This document shows positions 8,222-14,956 of a stretch of 16,921 bases of DNA, in pieces (positions within the stretch are counted from its first letter, which is position 1; the number at the start of each line of letters is the position of its first letter). The DNA is taken from NCBI GenBank assembly GCA_034436035.1, contig DAOTVW010000145.1, positions 1 to 16,921 on the forward strand, read 5' to 3'. The stretch comes from UBA4823 sp034436035. Its GTDB lineage: Bacteria > Chloroflexota > Anaerolineae > Anaerolineales > UBA4823. The position numbers and the translations under genes were made by a program. The notes under the pieces were generated by a model. The model was not told the origin of the DNA. It saw only the letters and a list, made by a program, of their open reading frames with translations, and ran no database searches.

Positions 8222-8230
8222 TAATCCACA
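8222..8230 (+). promoter_or_regulatory. Candidate DnaA box, one mismatch
   Basis: TAATCCACA differs at one base from the consensus TTATCCACA. It lies in the predicted dnaA leader, 37 bp before the start codon, where it could support autoregulation or origin function. A second one-mismatch site, TGTGCATCA (8433-8441, reverse of TGATGCACA), is in the same intergenic region. Two isolated near-matches are weak evidence. Confidence 0.3.
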
Positions 8231-8358
8231 CCCCTTTGCGCTCGATCGACTCAGGGGAGAACGCACTTAAGGTAAATTGAAATTCCGATAAGAGTTATTG
8301 TTATGTGGGCTTTATTGCCCAAGACACCGGAAACCAAACTCGTGGAAGCGTCTTGATT

Positions 8359-8388
8359 ATTCTAGCAGAAAGAGCACAATCGATGCAA
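8359..8388 (-). promoter_or_regulatory. Possible dnaA promoter
   Basis: Read on the minus strand, TTGCAT (8388-8383) is followed after 18 bp by TAGAAT (8364-8359), a five-of-six -10 match with a poorer -35. Transcription would start near 8352 and give a leader of about 165 nt before the dnaA start at 8185. Confidence 0.35.
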
Positions 8389-8457
8389 GTTAACAAACCT
8401 ACGCTTGGTTAAAAAACAATAATAATTTAAGGTGTGCATCATAACAATTCCTTCAAG

Positions 8458-8475
8458 ATGCAATATATCTTGCAT
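8458..8475. promoter_or_regulatory. Inverted repeat in dnaA-dnaK gap, possible operator
   Basis: ATGCAA (8458-8463) and TTGCAT (8470-8475) are perfect reverse complements around the 6-bp spacer TATATC, giving an 18-bp dyad typical in size of a dimeric repressor site. It lies about 290 bp upstream of dnaK and is not centred on either candidate promoter. The binding protein is unknown. Confidence 0.35.
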
Positions 8476-8639
8476 GAGGAAGGTCGTTTGGTTTAGAGCG
8501 GTAAATGTATGCTATCGGAGTTATATAACCCCCATATCTAGGCGTGACCAGATTTCCTTTTCAGCGAGAAATTATGATAAAAAATCCAAACCTTAAATGG
8601 ATTGGAACGGATAAAGAACGGCAACTTCGCGTAAATCTG

Positions 8640-8669
8640 TTGAACATACTGACAAATTTCCGATGTAAT
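8640..8669 (+). promoter_or_regulatory. Possible dnaK promoter
   Basis: TTGAAC (8640-8645), an 18-bp spacer and TGTAAT (8664-8669) match the housekeeping promoter moderately. The start of transcription would be near 8676, giving a leader of about 75 nt. Confidence 0.35.
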
Positions 8670-8750
8670 GTTAACGAAATTCTTGCACAAGTGGAGTAAC
8701 CTATCACAGGATAGAAATTAAGAAAAATTATGAAAGAAGAGGAGAGGCCT

Positions 8751-10649
8751 ATGTCGAAAATTATAGGTATAGATTTAGGGACTACCAACAGTGTGGTAGC
8801 TGTGATGGAGGGGGGTGACCCAGTTGTCATCCCGACCGCCGAAGGAGGCCGATTGTTGCCTTCTGTGGTGGCTTTTAATAAAAATGGAGAACGTCTGGTG
8901 GGGCAAACCGCCAAGCGGCAAGCGGTAATCAATCCCGAGAACACCGTTTACTCTATTAAACGGTTTATGGGACGGCGTTACGATGAAGTTGAAACGGAAC
9001 GCAAGATGGTTTCGTACCAGATTGTGCGTGGACCAGCGAATGACGCGAGGGTCAAAATTCCGGTTACAGGGCGCGAATATAGCCCGCAGGAGATTTCTGC
9101 AATGATTCTGGCGAAGCTCAAAGCCGACGCGGAAGCTTATTTGGGTGAACCGGTGACTAAAGCGGTAATTACCGTTCCGGCTTACTTCAATGATAGCCAA
9201 CGTCAGGCAACGAAGGATGCTGGTCGTATCGCTGGGTTAGAGGTACTGCGCATCATCAATGAGCCGACGGCTGCTGCCTTAGCGTATGGGCTTGATAAGA
9301 AAGAAAACGAAACCATCCTGGTATTCGACCTCGGTGGTGGTACTTTCGATGTCAGCATTCTGGAAGTAGGTGACGGTGTAATCGAGGTGAAAGCCACCAA
9401 TGGGGACACCCATCTGGGTGGTGATGATTGGGACGAGCGGATTGTAAATTGGGTCGCGGATGAATTTAAACGGGAAAATGGCATTGATTTGCGCACCGAT
9501 CGGCAAGCTTTACAACGGCTGCGCGAAGCGGCTGAAAAGGCAAAGATTGAGCTTTCCAGTGTAATGGAAACCGAAATCAATCTGCCTTACATCACGGCGG
9601 ATGCTTCGGGACCAAAGCACTTACAACTCAAACTCAGCCGATCGAAATTTGAGCAATTGACCGAAGATTTGGTGGCAAGACTGCGTGGTCCATTCAATGC
9701 GGCATTGAATGATGCTGGCTTGAAACCCACCGATATTAACGAGGTCGTTTTGGTTGGAGGCGCAACCCGAATGCCCATGGTACAAGAATTGGTGCGCTCG
9801 CTCACGAACAAAGAGCCGCATAAGGGTGTGAATCCAGATGAGGTGGTAGCAATCGGCGCGGCAATTCAGGGTGGCGTCCTGGCTGGCGAGGTCAAGGATG
9901 TGCTCTTGCTCGATGTAACGCCGTTATCCCTGGGTGTTGAGACTTTGGGTGGTGTGATGACCACGCTCATTGAACGCAACACGACCATTCCAGTGCGGCG
10001 CAGTGAGGTGTTCTCAACCGCCGAGGACAATCAAACTGCTGTGGACATCCATGTTTTGCAGGGTGAGCGTCCTATGGCAGCAGACAATATGAGCTTGGGT
10101 CGCTTCCGCTTGGAAGGTATTCCGCCAGCGCCACGAGGTGTTCCACAGATTGAGGTTACTTTCGATATCGACGCGAATGGTATCCTCAATGTGACCGCCC
10201 GCGATAAGGCGACTGGTAAGGAACAAAAGGTGACCATCACCGCTTCAACGAACCTTAACAAGAATGACATTGACCGCATGGTGCGTGAGGCGAGGGAGCA
10301 TGAAGCCGAAGACCGTCGTCGTCGTGAATTGGTAGAGGCGCGTAACACCGCTGATAACCTTGCTTATCAAACCGAAAAGACTTTGAAAGAACTCGGCGAT
10401 AAGGTACCAATGGCGGAGCGTGACTCGATCCAACAAAAGATCAATGATCTGCGCACAGCGATCAAAGGCGATGACATCGAGCGGATCAAACGCCTCAGCG
10501 ATGAGCTGCAAAATGCCTTCCACGCACTCAGCCAACAGCTTTACGCACACCAGACGCAATCCGCTTCCGCTGAACCAGGTAGCAATGGCCATGGTTCATC
10601 GGGAATGGGTGAAGGTGATGTGGTCGAAGGAGAATTCCGCGAAGCATAA
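8751..10649 (+). CDS. dnaK: Molecular chaperone DnaK (Hsp70)
   Basis: ATP-dependent cytoplasmic chaperone working with DnaJ and GrpE. The 632-residue protein is full length for the family. The ATPase domain shows IDLGTTNS (7-14), the ITVPAYFND and IINEPTAAALAYG signatures, FDLGGGTFDVS and VVLVGGATRMP; the substrate-binding domain follows from DVTPLSLGVETLGG, then a helical lid and the tail DVVEGEFREA. The open frame begins at 8730, but ATG 8751 is chosen because it follows GAGGAG (8739-8744, 6-nt gap) and gives the canonical MSKIIGIDLG start. grpE, dnaJ and hrcA are not adjacent and no CIRCE is seen, so heat control, if any, uses another mechanism. It is divergent from dnaA and convergent with the S1-domain gene through a shared terminator. 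Confidence 0.98.
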   Translation: MSKIIGIDLGTTNSVVAVMEGGDPVVIPTAEGGRLLPSVVAFNKNGERLVGQTAKRQAVINPENTVYSIKRFMGRRYDEVETERKMVSYQIVRGPANDARVKIPVTGREYSPQEISAMILAKLKADAEAYLGEPVTKAVITVPAYFNDSQRQATKDAGRIAGLEVLRIINEPTAAALAYGLDKKENETILVFDLGGGTFDVSILEVGDGVIEVKATNGDTHLGGDDWDERIVNWVADEFKRENGIDLRTDRQALQRLREAAEKAKIELSSVMETEINLPYITADASGPKHLQLKLSRSKFEQLTEDLVARLRGPFNAALNDAGLKPTDINEVVLVGGATRMPMVQELVRSLTNKEPHKGVNPDEVVAIGAAIQGGVLAGEVKDVLLLDVTPLSLGVETLGGVMTTLIERNTTIPVRRSEVFSTAEDNQTAVDIHVLQGERPMAADNMSLGRFRLEGIPPAPRGVPQIEVTFDIDANGILNVTARDKATGKEQKVTITASTNLNKNDIDRMVREAREHEAEDRRRRELVEARNTADNLAYQTEKTLKELGDKVPMAERDSIQQKINDLRTAIKGDDIERIKRLSDELQNAFHALSQQLYAHQTQSASAEPGSNGHGSSGMGEGDVVEGEFREA

Positions 10650-10660
10650 TGCCACAATAA

Positions 10661-10691
10661 GAAAAGCGTGGGGCAATGTCCCACGCTTTTC
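10661..10691. terminator. Bidirectional intrinsic terminator, dnaK / S1-domain gene
   Basis: GAAAAGCGTGGG (10661-10672) and CCCACGCTTTTC (10680-10691) form a perfect 12-bp stem with a 7-nt loop. The A run on one side and the T run on the other give a U tract in both directions, serving both convergent genes. Confidence 0.92.
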
Positions 10692-10710
10692 TTTGCTTTG
10701 CAGAATACGT

Positions 10711-11487
10711 TTATTTACGTTTGTTTTGCAGCGTACGTTCGTAAATATGCTCAAGCTGATTGCTGTTCGATTTTTTTCTGCGTTTACTCGAGCGGATCAA
10801 TCCTTCCAGCTTAACATTGGAGCGTTCCATTGCTTCTCGCAATGCCATCGCCATAGCAGTGGGATCTTCTTCCACTTGAGGCTGTGCCGGTGGTTCTTTC
10901 ACGGTTTCTTGATGTGCAGCTGGCTTGGCTGGCTTTTCAACGGGCTGCGGGATTTCCTCAAGGGCTTTCATGGAAAGCTTGATTTGTTTCTTGCGGCGAT
11001 TAACTGCCAAAACTTGTACCTCGACCTCATCCCCTTCTTTAACCAAATCAGCAGGGGATTTGATATAGCCATGAGTCATTTCGCTGATATGCACCAAGCC
11101 GGGACGTTCGGCGCCGATCTCGACAAAAGCACCAAATTTTTCCAAACGGGAAACTTTGCCTTTTACCACCATACCAGGCGTAATTTCGCGCCACTCTAAA
11201 TCGAGGGGTTTGATCATGGTCAATTCGATGCGTTTCTTCTTCGGATCAACCCGGCGAACCCAAACATCTACAGTTTGTCCAACATGCACCACATCTTCGA
11301 CTCGGTTGGTAGGACCTTCTTGTAATTGGGAAATATGCACTACCCCTGGAACAGCTAATCCAATATCTACGATTGCGCCCGCCAGTGTGATTTTCTTGAC
11401 AACTCCACTGAAATGGGTCTTTCGTTTGATGTCTTCTAAAGCGATCGGTTGTGCAGTTTCCGCGGCTGCTATTACGTTCGTTTCCAT
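10711..11487 (-). CDS. S1 RNA-binding domain protein (two S1 repeats)
   Basis: A 258-residue predicted RNA-binding protein. S1 domain 1 spans about 23-93 (HFSGVVKKITLAGAIVDIG ... KKKRIELTM) and S1 domain 2 about 104-174 (PGMVVKGKVSRLEKFGAFVEIG ... RRKKQIKLSMK), each with the expected five-strand pattern and GVVHIS/GLVHIS loops. A Pro/Glu/Ala-rich linker (178-210) follows, then a helix (211-232) and a very basic tail (KRRKKS, 235-240; ends QNKRK) that probably binds nucleic acid. Ribosomal protein S1 normally has four to six domains, so this may be a reduced S1 or a general RNA-binding factor; rpsA is not assigned. The start ATG follows GGAG. A consensus promoter lies about 90 bp upstream and the gene ends at the terminator shared with dnaK. 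Confidence 0.85.
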   Translation of the reverse strand: METNVIAAAETAQPIALEDIKRKTHFSGVVKKITLAGAIVDIGLAVPGVVHISQLQEGPTNRVEDVVHVGQTVDVWVRRVDPKKKRIELTMIKPLDLEWREITPGMVVKGKVSRLEKFGAFVEIGAERPGLVHISEMTHGYIKSPADLVKEGDEVEVQVLAVNRRKKQIKLSMKALEEIPQPVEKPAKPAAHQETVKEPPAQPQVEEDPTAMAMALREAMERSNVKLEGLIRSSKRRKKSNSNQLEHIYERTLQNKRK

Positions 11488-11522
11488 AGCGCCACTCTCC
11501 AGTATTTATAAAGATTATTCAT

Positions 11523-11569
11523 CCACCAATTTGGTGGGAAATTACAAACAAAAAGGCGGTTTTTACCGC
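11523..11569 (-). promoter_or_regulatory. Hairpin-rich leader of the S1-domain gene
   Basis: On the minus strand the leader first shows GCGGT-AAAA-ACCGC (11569-11556) followed by CTTTTTG, then the palindrome CCACCAA-A-TTGGTGG (11537-11523), and about 35 nt later the start codon. The first hairpin begins within a few bases of the predicted transcript 5' end, too early for a normal attenuator; it may stabilise the mRNA. Control by the encoded RNA-binding protein is conceivable. Confidence 0.45.
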
Positions 11570-11577
11570 GAATTTAG

Positions 11578-11606
11578 ATTATACCCCTTGGATGGGGAAA
11601 TGTCAA
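11578..11606 (-). promoter_or_regulatory. Consensus promoter of the S1-domain gene
   Basis: On the minus strand a perfect TTGACA (11606-11601), a 17-bp spacer and a perfect TATAAT (11583-11578). Transcription should start near 11571. The spacer contains the small dyad CCCC-ATCCAA-GGGG (11597-11584), which could be an operator. This is the strongest promoter visible in the window. Confidence 0.85.
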
Positions 11607-11637
11607 AGAAATTTTGTAAGAAAAAATATAGGAAATA

Positions 11638-11666
11638 TTGTTTTATTTAATTGAATGAATTATAAT
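11638..11666 (+). promoter_or_regulatory. Promoter of fmdB-glnA
   Basis: TTGTTT (11638-11643), a 17-bp spacer and a perfect TATAAT (11661-11666) in very AT-rich DNA. The predicted start of transcription is near 11673, about 34 nt before fmdB. It is divergent from the S1-gene promoter, whose -35 lies 32 bp away. No GlnR-type dyad (TGTNAN7TNACA) was recognised. Confidence 0.6.
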
Positions 11667-11706
11667 AAAATTTTAGCTTATGTACGTCTTAAAAGAGAGG
11701 TGAACT

Positions 11707-12009
11707 ATGCCAATCTATACCTATCGGTGTGAAAATTGCGGAATTCAATTTGAACAGCAACAACGATTCAGTGATCCGCCATTAGTGCGTTGTCCTGAAT
11801 GTAAAAAAAATGCACTGCGGAAAGTTTATACGCCTGTGGGAATTGTCTTTAAAGGATCAGGGTTCTACGCTACTGATCATCGCTCTCCCTCTGGTGCGGG
11901 AAGGAGTACCCATGCAGCAGAGAAAGATGGTGACAAAAACGGTCAGAAAACTGAACCGGCAAAGGCAGAGGCTTCTACAACAAAATCATCTAATGGAGAA
12001 TCAAAATGA
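11707..12009 (+). CDS. FmdB family zinc-ribbon protein
   Basis: A 100-residue protein. Residues 1-60 match the FmdB/CxxC zinc-ribbon family: MPIYTYRCENCG with Cys8 and Cys11, and RCPECKK with Cys29 and Cys32, forming a four-cysteine zinc site, then the conserved GIVFKGSGFYATD (48-60). The tail (61-100) is hydrophilic, Lys/Glu/Ser-rich and probably disordered. FmdB was linked to formamidase/amidase regulation in a methylotroph, but the family's function is largely unproven. The start ATG 11707 follows AGAGAGG. Its stop codon overlaps the glnA start in ATGA, so the two are translationally coupled, which suggests a link to nitrogen assimilation. Confidence 0.88.
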   Translation: MPIYTYRCENCGIQFEQQQRFSDPPLVRCPECKKNALRKVYTPVGIVFKGSGFYATDHRSPSGAGRSTHAAEKDGDKNGQKTEPAKAEASTTKSSNGESK

Positions 12010-13343
12010 ATACACCTGAATTAGTTAAACAAGCCAAAGAAGATAACGTGAAATTTATCTCCCTTCAGTTTACCGATGTGACCGGGTCAGTCAAATCGGT
12101 CGATATTCCGGTCAAACGATTGCAACAAGCATTGGATGAGGGAGTGTGGTTTGATGGCTCATCTGTGGAAGGCTTTGCCCGCATTCAGGAAAGTGATATG
12201 CGTTTGGTGTTGGACCCAGATACCTATGCGGTTTTACCCTGGACTCCGCAAGAATTCCGGCGAGCACGTTTCTTCTGTGATATTTACACTCCGGATGGCA
12301 GCCCTTTCGAGGGTGACCCGCGCGGTACATTAAAGACCATGCTGGAAAAAATTGATCAACGTGGCTGGGTCTATAATGTGGGACCTGAGCCGGAATTCTT
12401 CCTTTTCCGCCGTAACGGTTCTGAATCCGTCCATCCCGTTCCCCATGATGTCGGGAGCTATTTTGATTTCTCCGCTAATGATGAAGCGGTAGTAGTGCGC
12501 ACGGAATTAATGGAAGCGCTCTCTGGAATGGGATTAGAGATCGAGATGGGGCATCATGAGGTGGCTTTAGGGCAGCATGAGATCGATTTTCAATACGCCG
12601 ATGCGTTGAAAACAGCCGACAATGTACTCACATTGAAATACACTGTCAAGGCAATCGCCGCACAACATGGTTTAATTGCCTCATTTATGCCGAAGCCTAT
12701 CTTTGGCATCAATGGTTCTGGTATGCATTGTCACCAATCTTTGTTTACCAAAGACGGTAAAAATTTATTCAATGATCCCACTCATGAATATCATCTTTCC
12801 CCCATTGCGCTGGGCTTTATCGCTGGGCAATTAAAACATGCGCGGGCTTTGTCAGCAGTAGTTGCGCCGACAGTTAATTCCTACAAGCGTTTAGTCCCCG
12901 GCTACGAGGCACCGGTTTATGTTGGTTGGGCGCAGATCAATCGTTCTGCTTTAATCCGCATTCCTCAATATACTGAGGGACGTGAGAAATCTATTCGGGC
13001 TGAGTTACGCTGTCCAGATCCGGCTGCAAATCCCTACCTGGCATTTGCGGTGATGATCGGTGCAGCACTGGATGGAATTGACAACAACTTGCCCTGTCCA
13101 AAACCGTTGAATAATGTGAATGTCTATCACCTGACCCCCGAAGAACGGGCAAAGATGAAGATTGCGGAATTGCCCGGTTCGTTATCGGAGGCATTACGTG
13201 AACTGGAGAAAGATAAAGTGTTACAAGCGGCGCTCGGTCCAAATACCTACGACGCCTTCACGCGTGCCAAATGGTCTGAGGTTGAAGAATCACGCATGAA
13301 GGTTACCGATTGGGAGATTGAACGCTACCTCGAAATTGCTTAA
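12006..13343 (+). CDS. glnA: Glutamine synthetase, type I
   Basis: Makes glutamine from glutamate, ammonia and ATP; the main ammonia-assimilation enzyme, a cytoplasmic dodecamer in this family. The 445-residue protein has the beta-grasp N-terminal domain with DGSSVEGFARIQESDM (50-65) and the catalytic domain with GPEPEFFLF, GHHEVALGQHEIDF, KPIFGINGSGMHCHQSLF, NSYKRLVPGYEAP and RIPQYTEGREKSIRAELRCPDPAANPYLA motifs. Length and absence of the insertion typical of adenylylated enzymes fit the GSI-alpha group (as Bacillus GlnA). Arg59 matches the Bacillus residue (Arg62) that I recall as needed for glutamine feedback inhibition. The ATGA overlap with fmdB and GGAG 9 nt upstream define the start. 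A strong terminator follows. The neighbouring aspartase, 9 kb away, releases ammonia, but no shared control is visible. Confidence 0.96.
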   Translation: MNTPELVKQAKEDNVKFISLQFTDVTGSVKSVDIPVKRLQQALDEGVWFDGSSVEGFARIQESDMRLVLDPDTYAVLPWTPQEFRRARFFCDIYTPDGSPFEGDPRGTLKTMLEKIDQRGWVYNVGPEPEFFLFRRNGSESVHPVPHDVGSYFDFSANDEAVVVRTELMEALSGMGLEIEMGHHEVALGQHEIDFQYADALKTADNVLTLKYTVKAIAAQHGLIASFMPKPIFGINGSGMHCHQSLFTKDGKNLFNDPTHEYHLSPIALGFIAGQLKHARALSAVVAPTVNSYKRLVPGYEAPVYVGWAQINRSALIRIPQYTEGREKSIRAELRCPDPAANPYLAFAVMIGAALDGIDNNLPCPKPLNNVNVYHLTPEERAKMKIAELPGSLSEALRELEKDKVLQAALGPNTYDAFTRAKWSEVEESRMKVTDWEIERYLEIA

Positions 13344-13367
13344 TCTTCAATTGCTGAAAGAACAAAA

Positions 13368-13396
13368 GAAGCCCGGCATAAATAGCCGGGCTTTTT
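13368..13396 (+). terminator. Intrinsic terminator of glnA
   Basis: GCCCGGC (13371-13377) and GCCGGGC (13385-13391) form a 7-bp GC stem, extended by A-T pairs, with the 7-nt loop ATAAATA and followed by TTTTT (13392-13396). Confidence 0.93.
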
Positions 13397-13438
13397 GTAA
13401 ATGGTATCAATATCCTTCAACTTTTGTTACAATTGTCA

Positions 13439-13467
13439 TTGCTTAATTGTGTGATTTCCGCTACAAT
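13439..13467 (+). promoter_or_regulatory. Possible promoter of the fur-family/cbi operon
   Basis: TTGCTT (13439-13444), a 17-bp spacer and TACAAT (13462-13467, five of six). The predicted transcript start near 13474 falls inside the ATTGCAA palindrome. Confidence 0.5.
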
Positions 13468-13496
13468 ATTATTGCAAATAATTGCAATAGCGGAAA
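13455..13496. repeat. Long-range dyad flanking the operator
   Basis: TTTCCGCTA (13455-13463) and TAGCGGAAA (13488-13496) are perfect 9-bp reverse complements separated by 24 bp that contain the ATTGCAA palindrome. It may help binding of two dimers or form a cruciform; if transcription starts near 13474, the 5' arm is not in the mRNA. Confidence 0.55.
13471..13488. promoter_or_regulatory. Palindromic operator, Nur/Fur-type candidate
   Basis: ATTGCAA (13471-13477), spacer ATAA, TTGCAAT (13482-13488): a perfect 7-4-7 inverted repeat. A third half site, TTGCAAT, lies at 13498-13504 and covers the start codon. Position over the predicted transcription start suits autorepression by the downstream Fur-family protein. 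As I recall, the Streptomyces nickel regulator Nur recognises TTGCAA-N5-TTGCAA; here the spacer between TTGCAA cores is four. Confidence 0.68.
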
Positions 13497-13502
13497 CTTG
13501 CA

Positions 13503-13943
13503 ATGACACACTGCCATACTTATATCCAAGCCTTACGAAATCATGGTTATCGCATCACCCCACAGCGGGAAATGATTATTGAAACGCTGGCTCATGGGGA
13601 TGTGCATATGTCAGCTGAAGATATTTATCAAAAGGTCATTCAGCGCAGTAAAGCTATCAACTTAGCAACCGTCTATCGCACCTTAGATTTACTGGTTGAA
13701 AATGGATTCGCAACCCGATTTGTGGCTGCGGATGGCAAACTAATGTATGCCACCGAAAAACATGGTACCCACCTTCACTTAACTTGCCGTATTTGCGGAA
13801 ATAATTACCAAGCAGATGCTGATTTACTTATCCCCTTAATTCAACAAATCGAAGCTACAACCGGCTTCAAAGCCGATTATGAGCATATTGCCCTTAGCGG
13901 GGTATGCAAGAATTGCCTTGATAAAAATCATCATTTATCTTAA
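13503..13943 (+). CDS. Fur-family metal-responsive repressor (Nur-like?)
   Basis: A 146-residue DNA-binding metalloregulator. The winged-helix domain spans about 5-80 (GYRITPQREMIIETL; recognition region NLATVYRTLDLLVENG, 53-68). The dimerisation domain has the structural-zinc cysteines Cys95/Cys98 (CRIC) and Cys135/Cys138 (CKNC). Candidate sensor ligands are His35 in HGDVHMSAED, His87, His90 and His92 in EKHGTHLHL. It is the first gene of the cbi cluster (cbiM start is 12 bp after its stop), which makes control of cobalt or nickel uptake its likely job; the operator on its own promoter resembles a Nur box. Fur (iron), Zur (zinc) and PerR (peroxide) remain possible. ATG 13503 overlaps the third operator half site; the Shine-Dalgarno is poor (GCGGAAA), so translation may be weak. 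Confidence 0.87.
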   Translation: MTHCHTYIQALRNHGYRITPQREMIIETLAHGDVHMSAEDIYQKVIQRSKAINLATVYRTLDLLVENGFATRFVAADGKLMYATEKHGTHLHLTCRICGNNYQADADLLIPLIQQIEATTGFKADYEHIALSGVCKNCLDKNHHLS

Positions 13944-13955
13944 AAGGAGGTTTTG

Positions 13956-14906
13956 ATGTTAGCATCTCATGTAGCTATGCATATTCCAGATGGATTTTTA
14001 TCCACCGCTGTTGCTGTCGTTTTTTGGGTTATCAGTGTTATTGTAATCGGCTATGCGTTGAAACGCGTTAGCCAGGAGTTAGGGGAGCGCCAAGTGCCTC
14101 TGATGGGCGTTTTAGCAGCTGCGATTTTTGCTGGGCAAATGTTAAATTTCACGGTTGCAGGCGGCACATCGGGACATCTGCTAGGCGCAGCCATTGCAAC
14201 GATACTCTTGGGACCTTGGCCAGCCATTTTAGTCCTCACCAGCGTGGTCAGCATCCAAGCTTTGATCTTCCAAGATGGAGGGTTGCTCGCTCTTGGTGCG
14301 AACTTGTTTAATATGGCGGTTGTGGGTGTAGCTGTATCCTATATGGTATATCGCACGATTTACCGGCTGGCGGGTGGAAAAAATTGGGGGATTTTTGTGG
14401 GCGGTTTCGTGGCAGCCTGGCTGTCGATTGAAATTGCTGCATTGTCTTGCGCCTTACAACTGGCAATCTCGGGCACTTCTCCCGCAAATATCTCTGTCCC
14501 AGCGATGGGCGGTATTCATGCTCTTATCGGGATTGGGGAAGGGTTAATCACCGTTGGCGCCCTGGCTTTTATCTATTCTACCCGCCGTGATCTGCTCACT
14601 CATGGCGAATCCGCTGCGACTCAAGGAAAATTGGTTTGGGTGGTAGGACTATTGCTGGCGATTGGTCTGGCGATATTGTCTCCGCTGGCATCTGCTTATC
14701 CTGATGGGTTAGAATGGGTGGCTGAGCAACATGGTTTCTTAGAAGCAGCGAAGGGTCCGTTCTATACCATTATCCCTGATTATGTCTTTCCTGGCATCTC
14801 CAATCAAGCCTTAGCCACCATTATTGCCGGTATTTTTGGCACTTTGCTTGTCTTTGCTGTGGCTTTAGGTGTGGGGTATTGGCGACACAGACGAACGCAT
14901 GCATAA
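13956..14906 (+). CDS. cbiM: ECF cobalt/nickel transporter S component CbiM with PDGLE tail
   Basis: Substrate-binding membrane component of an energy-coupling-factor importer for Co2+ or Ni2+. In this 316-residue form the core has the family N-terminus MHIPDGFLS (8-16), about six to seven membrane segments and the GGTSGH motif with His74. The C-terminal part (about 226-310) has two membrane segments around ASAYPDGLEWVAEQHG (246-260), the PDGLE/CbiN-NikN-type domain fused in one chain. ATG 13956 follows GGAGG (13946-13950, 5-nt gap); a TTG at 13953 also fits the frame. However, ATG 13977 starts exactly at MHIPDGF and makes the histidine residue 67, matching the metal ligands Met1, His2 and His67 that I recall from the NikM structure. 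Either start 13977 is used or the first seven residues are removed. cbiN as a separate gene is absent, consistent with the fusion. Confidence 0.92.
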   Translation: MLASHVAMHIPDGFLSTAVAVVFWVISVIVIGYALKRVSQELGERQVPLMGVLAAAIFAGQMLNFTVAGGTSGHLLGAAIATILLGPWPAILVLTSVVSIQALIFQDGGLLALGANLFNMAVVGVAVSYMVYRTIYRLAGGKNWGIFVGGFVAAWLSIEIAALSCALQLAISGTSPANISVPAMGGIHALIGIGEGLITVGALAFIYSTRRDLLTHGESAATQGKLVWVVGLLLAIGLAILSPLASAYPDGLEWVAEQHGFLEAAKGPFYTIIPDYVFPGISNQALATIIAGIFGTLLVFAVALGVGYWRHRRTHA

Positions 14907-14923
14907 TCTCAACCTGGCTTTGT

Positions 14924-14956
14924 CCTACAGAGTAGAACCATTTTCTGCTCTGTAGG
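14924..14956 (+). promoter_or_regulatory. Strong intra-operon hairpin between cbiM and cbiQ
   Basis: CCTACAGAGTAGAA (14924-14937) pairs with TTCTGCTCTGTAGG (14943-14956) over 14 positions with one G-U wobble and a 5-nt loop. It ends 10 nt before the cbiQ start, where no Shine-Dalgarno is seen. The following TTATTTAAAG is a poor U tract, so partial termination, mRNA processing or control of cbiQ translation are all possible. Confidence 0.7.

Larger units (their letters stand above)
8186..8750. other. Non-coding dnaA-dnaK divergent region
   Basis: About 565 bp without a convincing gene. It contains candidate promoters for both flanking genes, two one-mismatch DnaA boxes (8222 and 8433), an AT-rich run at about 8410-8430, and a 6-6-6 inverted repeat ATGCAA-TATATC-TTGCAT (8458-8475). 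No CIRCE element (TTAGCACTC-N9-GAGTGCTAA) or HspR/HAIR element is visible upstream of dnaK. Being next to dnaA makes it a possible origin, but the DnaA-box density is low, so this is not called oriC. Confidence 0.5.

Noticed and set aside
8267..8750. CIRCE or HAIR heat-shock operator upstream of dnaK
   Set aside because: Searched by eye for TTAGCACTC/GAGTGCTAA and CTTGAGT/ACTCAAG; neither is present.
8561..8944. 127-aa minus-strand ORF before dnaK
   Set aside because: Half lies antisense to the dnaK start, with no ribosome-binding site or recognisable motif.
10420..11199. 259-aa plus-strand ORF across the dnaK end and S1-domain gene
   Set aside because: Runs in another frame through the dnaK 3' end, crosses the terminator and is antisense to the S1 gene; composition is not protein-like.
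13944..13955. Cobalamin riboswitch ahead of cbiM
   Set aside because: Only 12 bp separate the regulator stop from the cbiM start, and the 159-bp gap before the regulator lacks a B12-box-like sequence.
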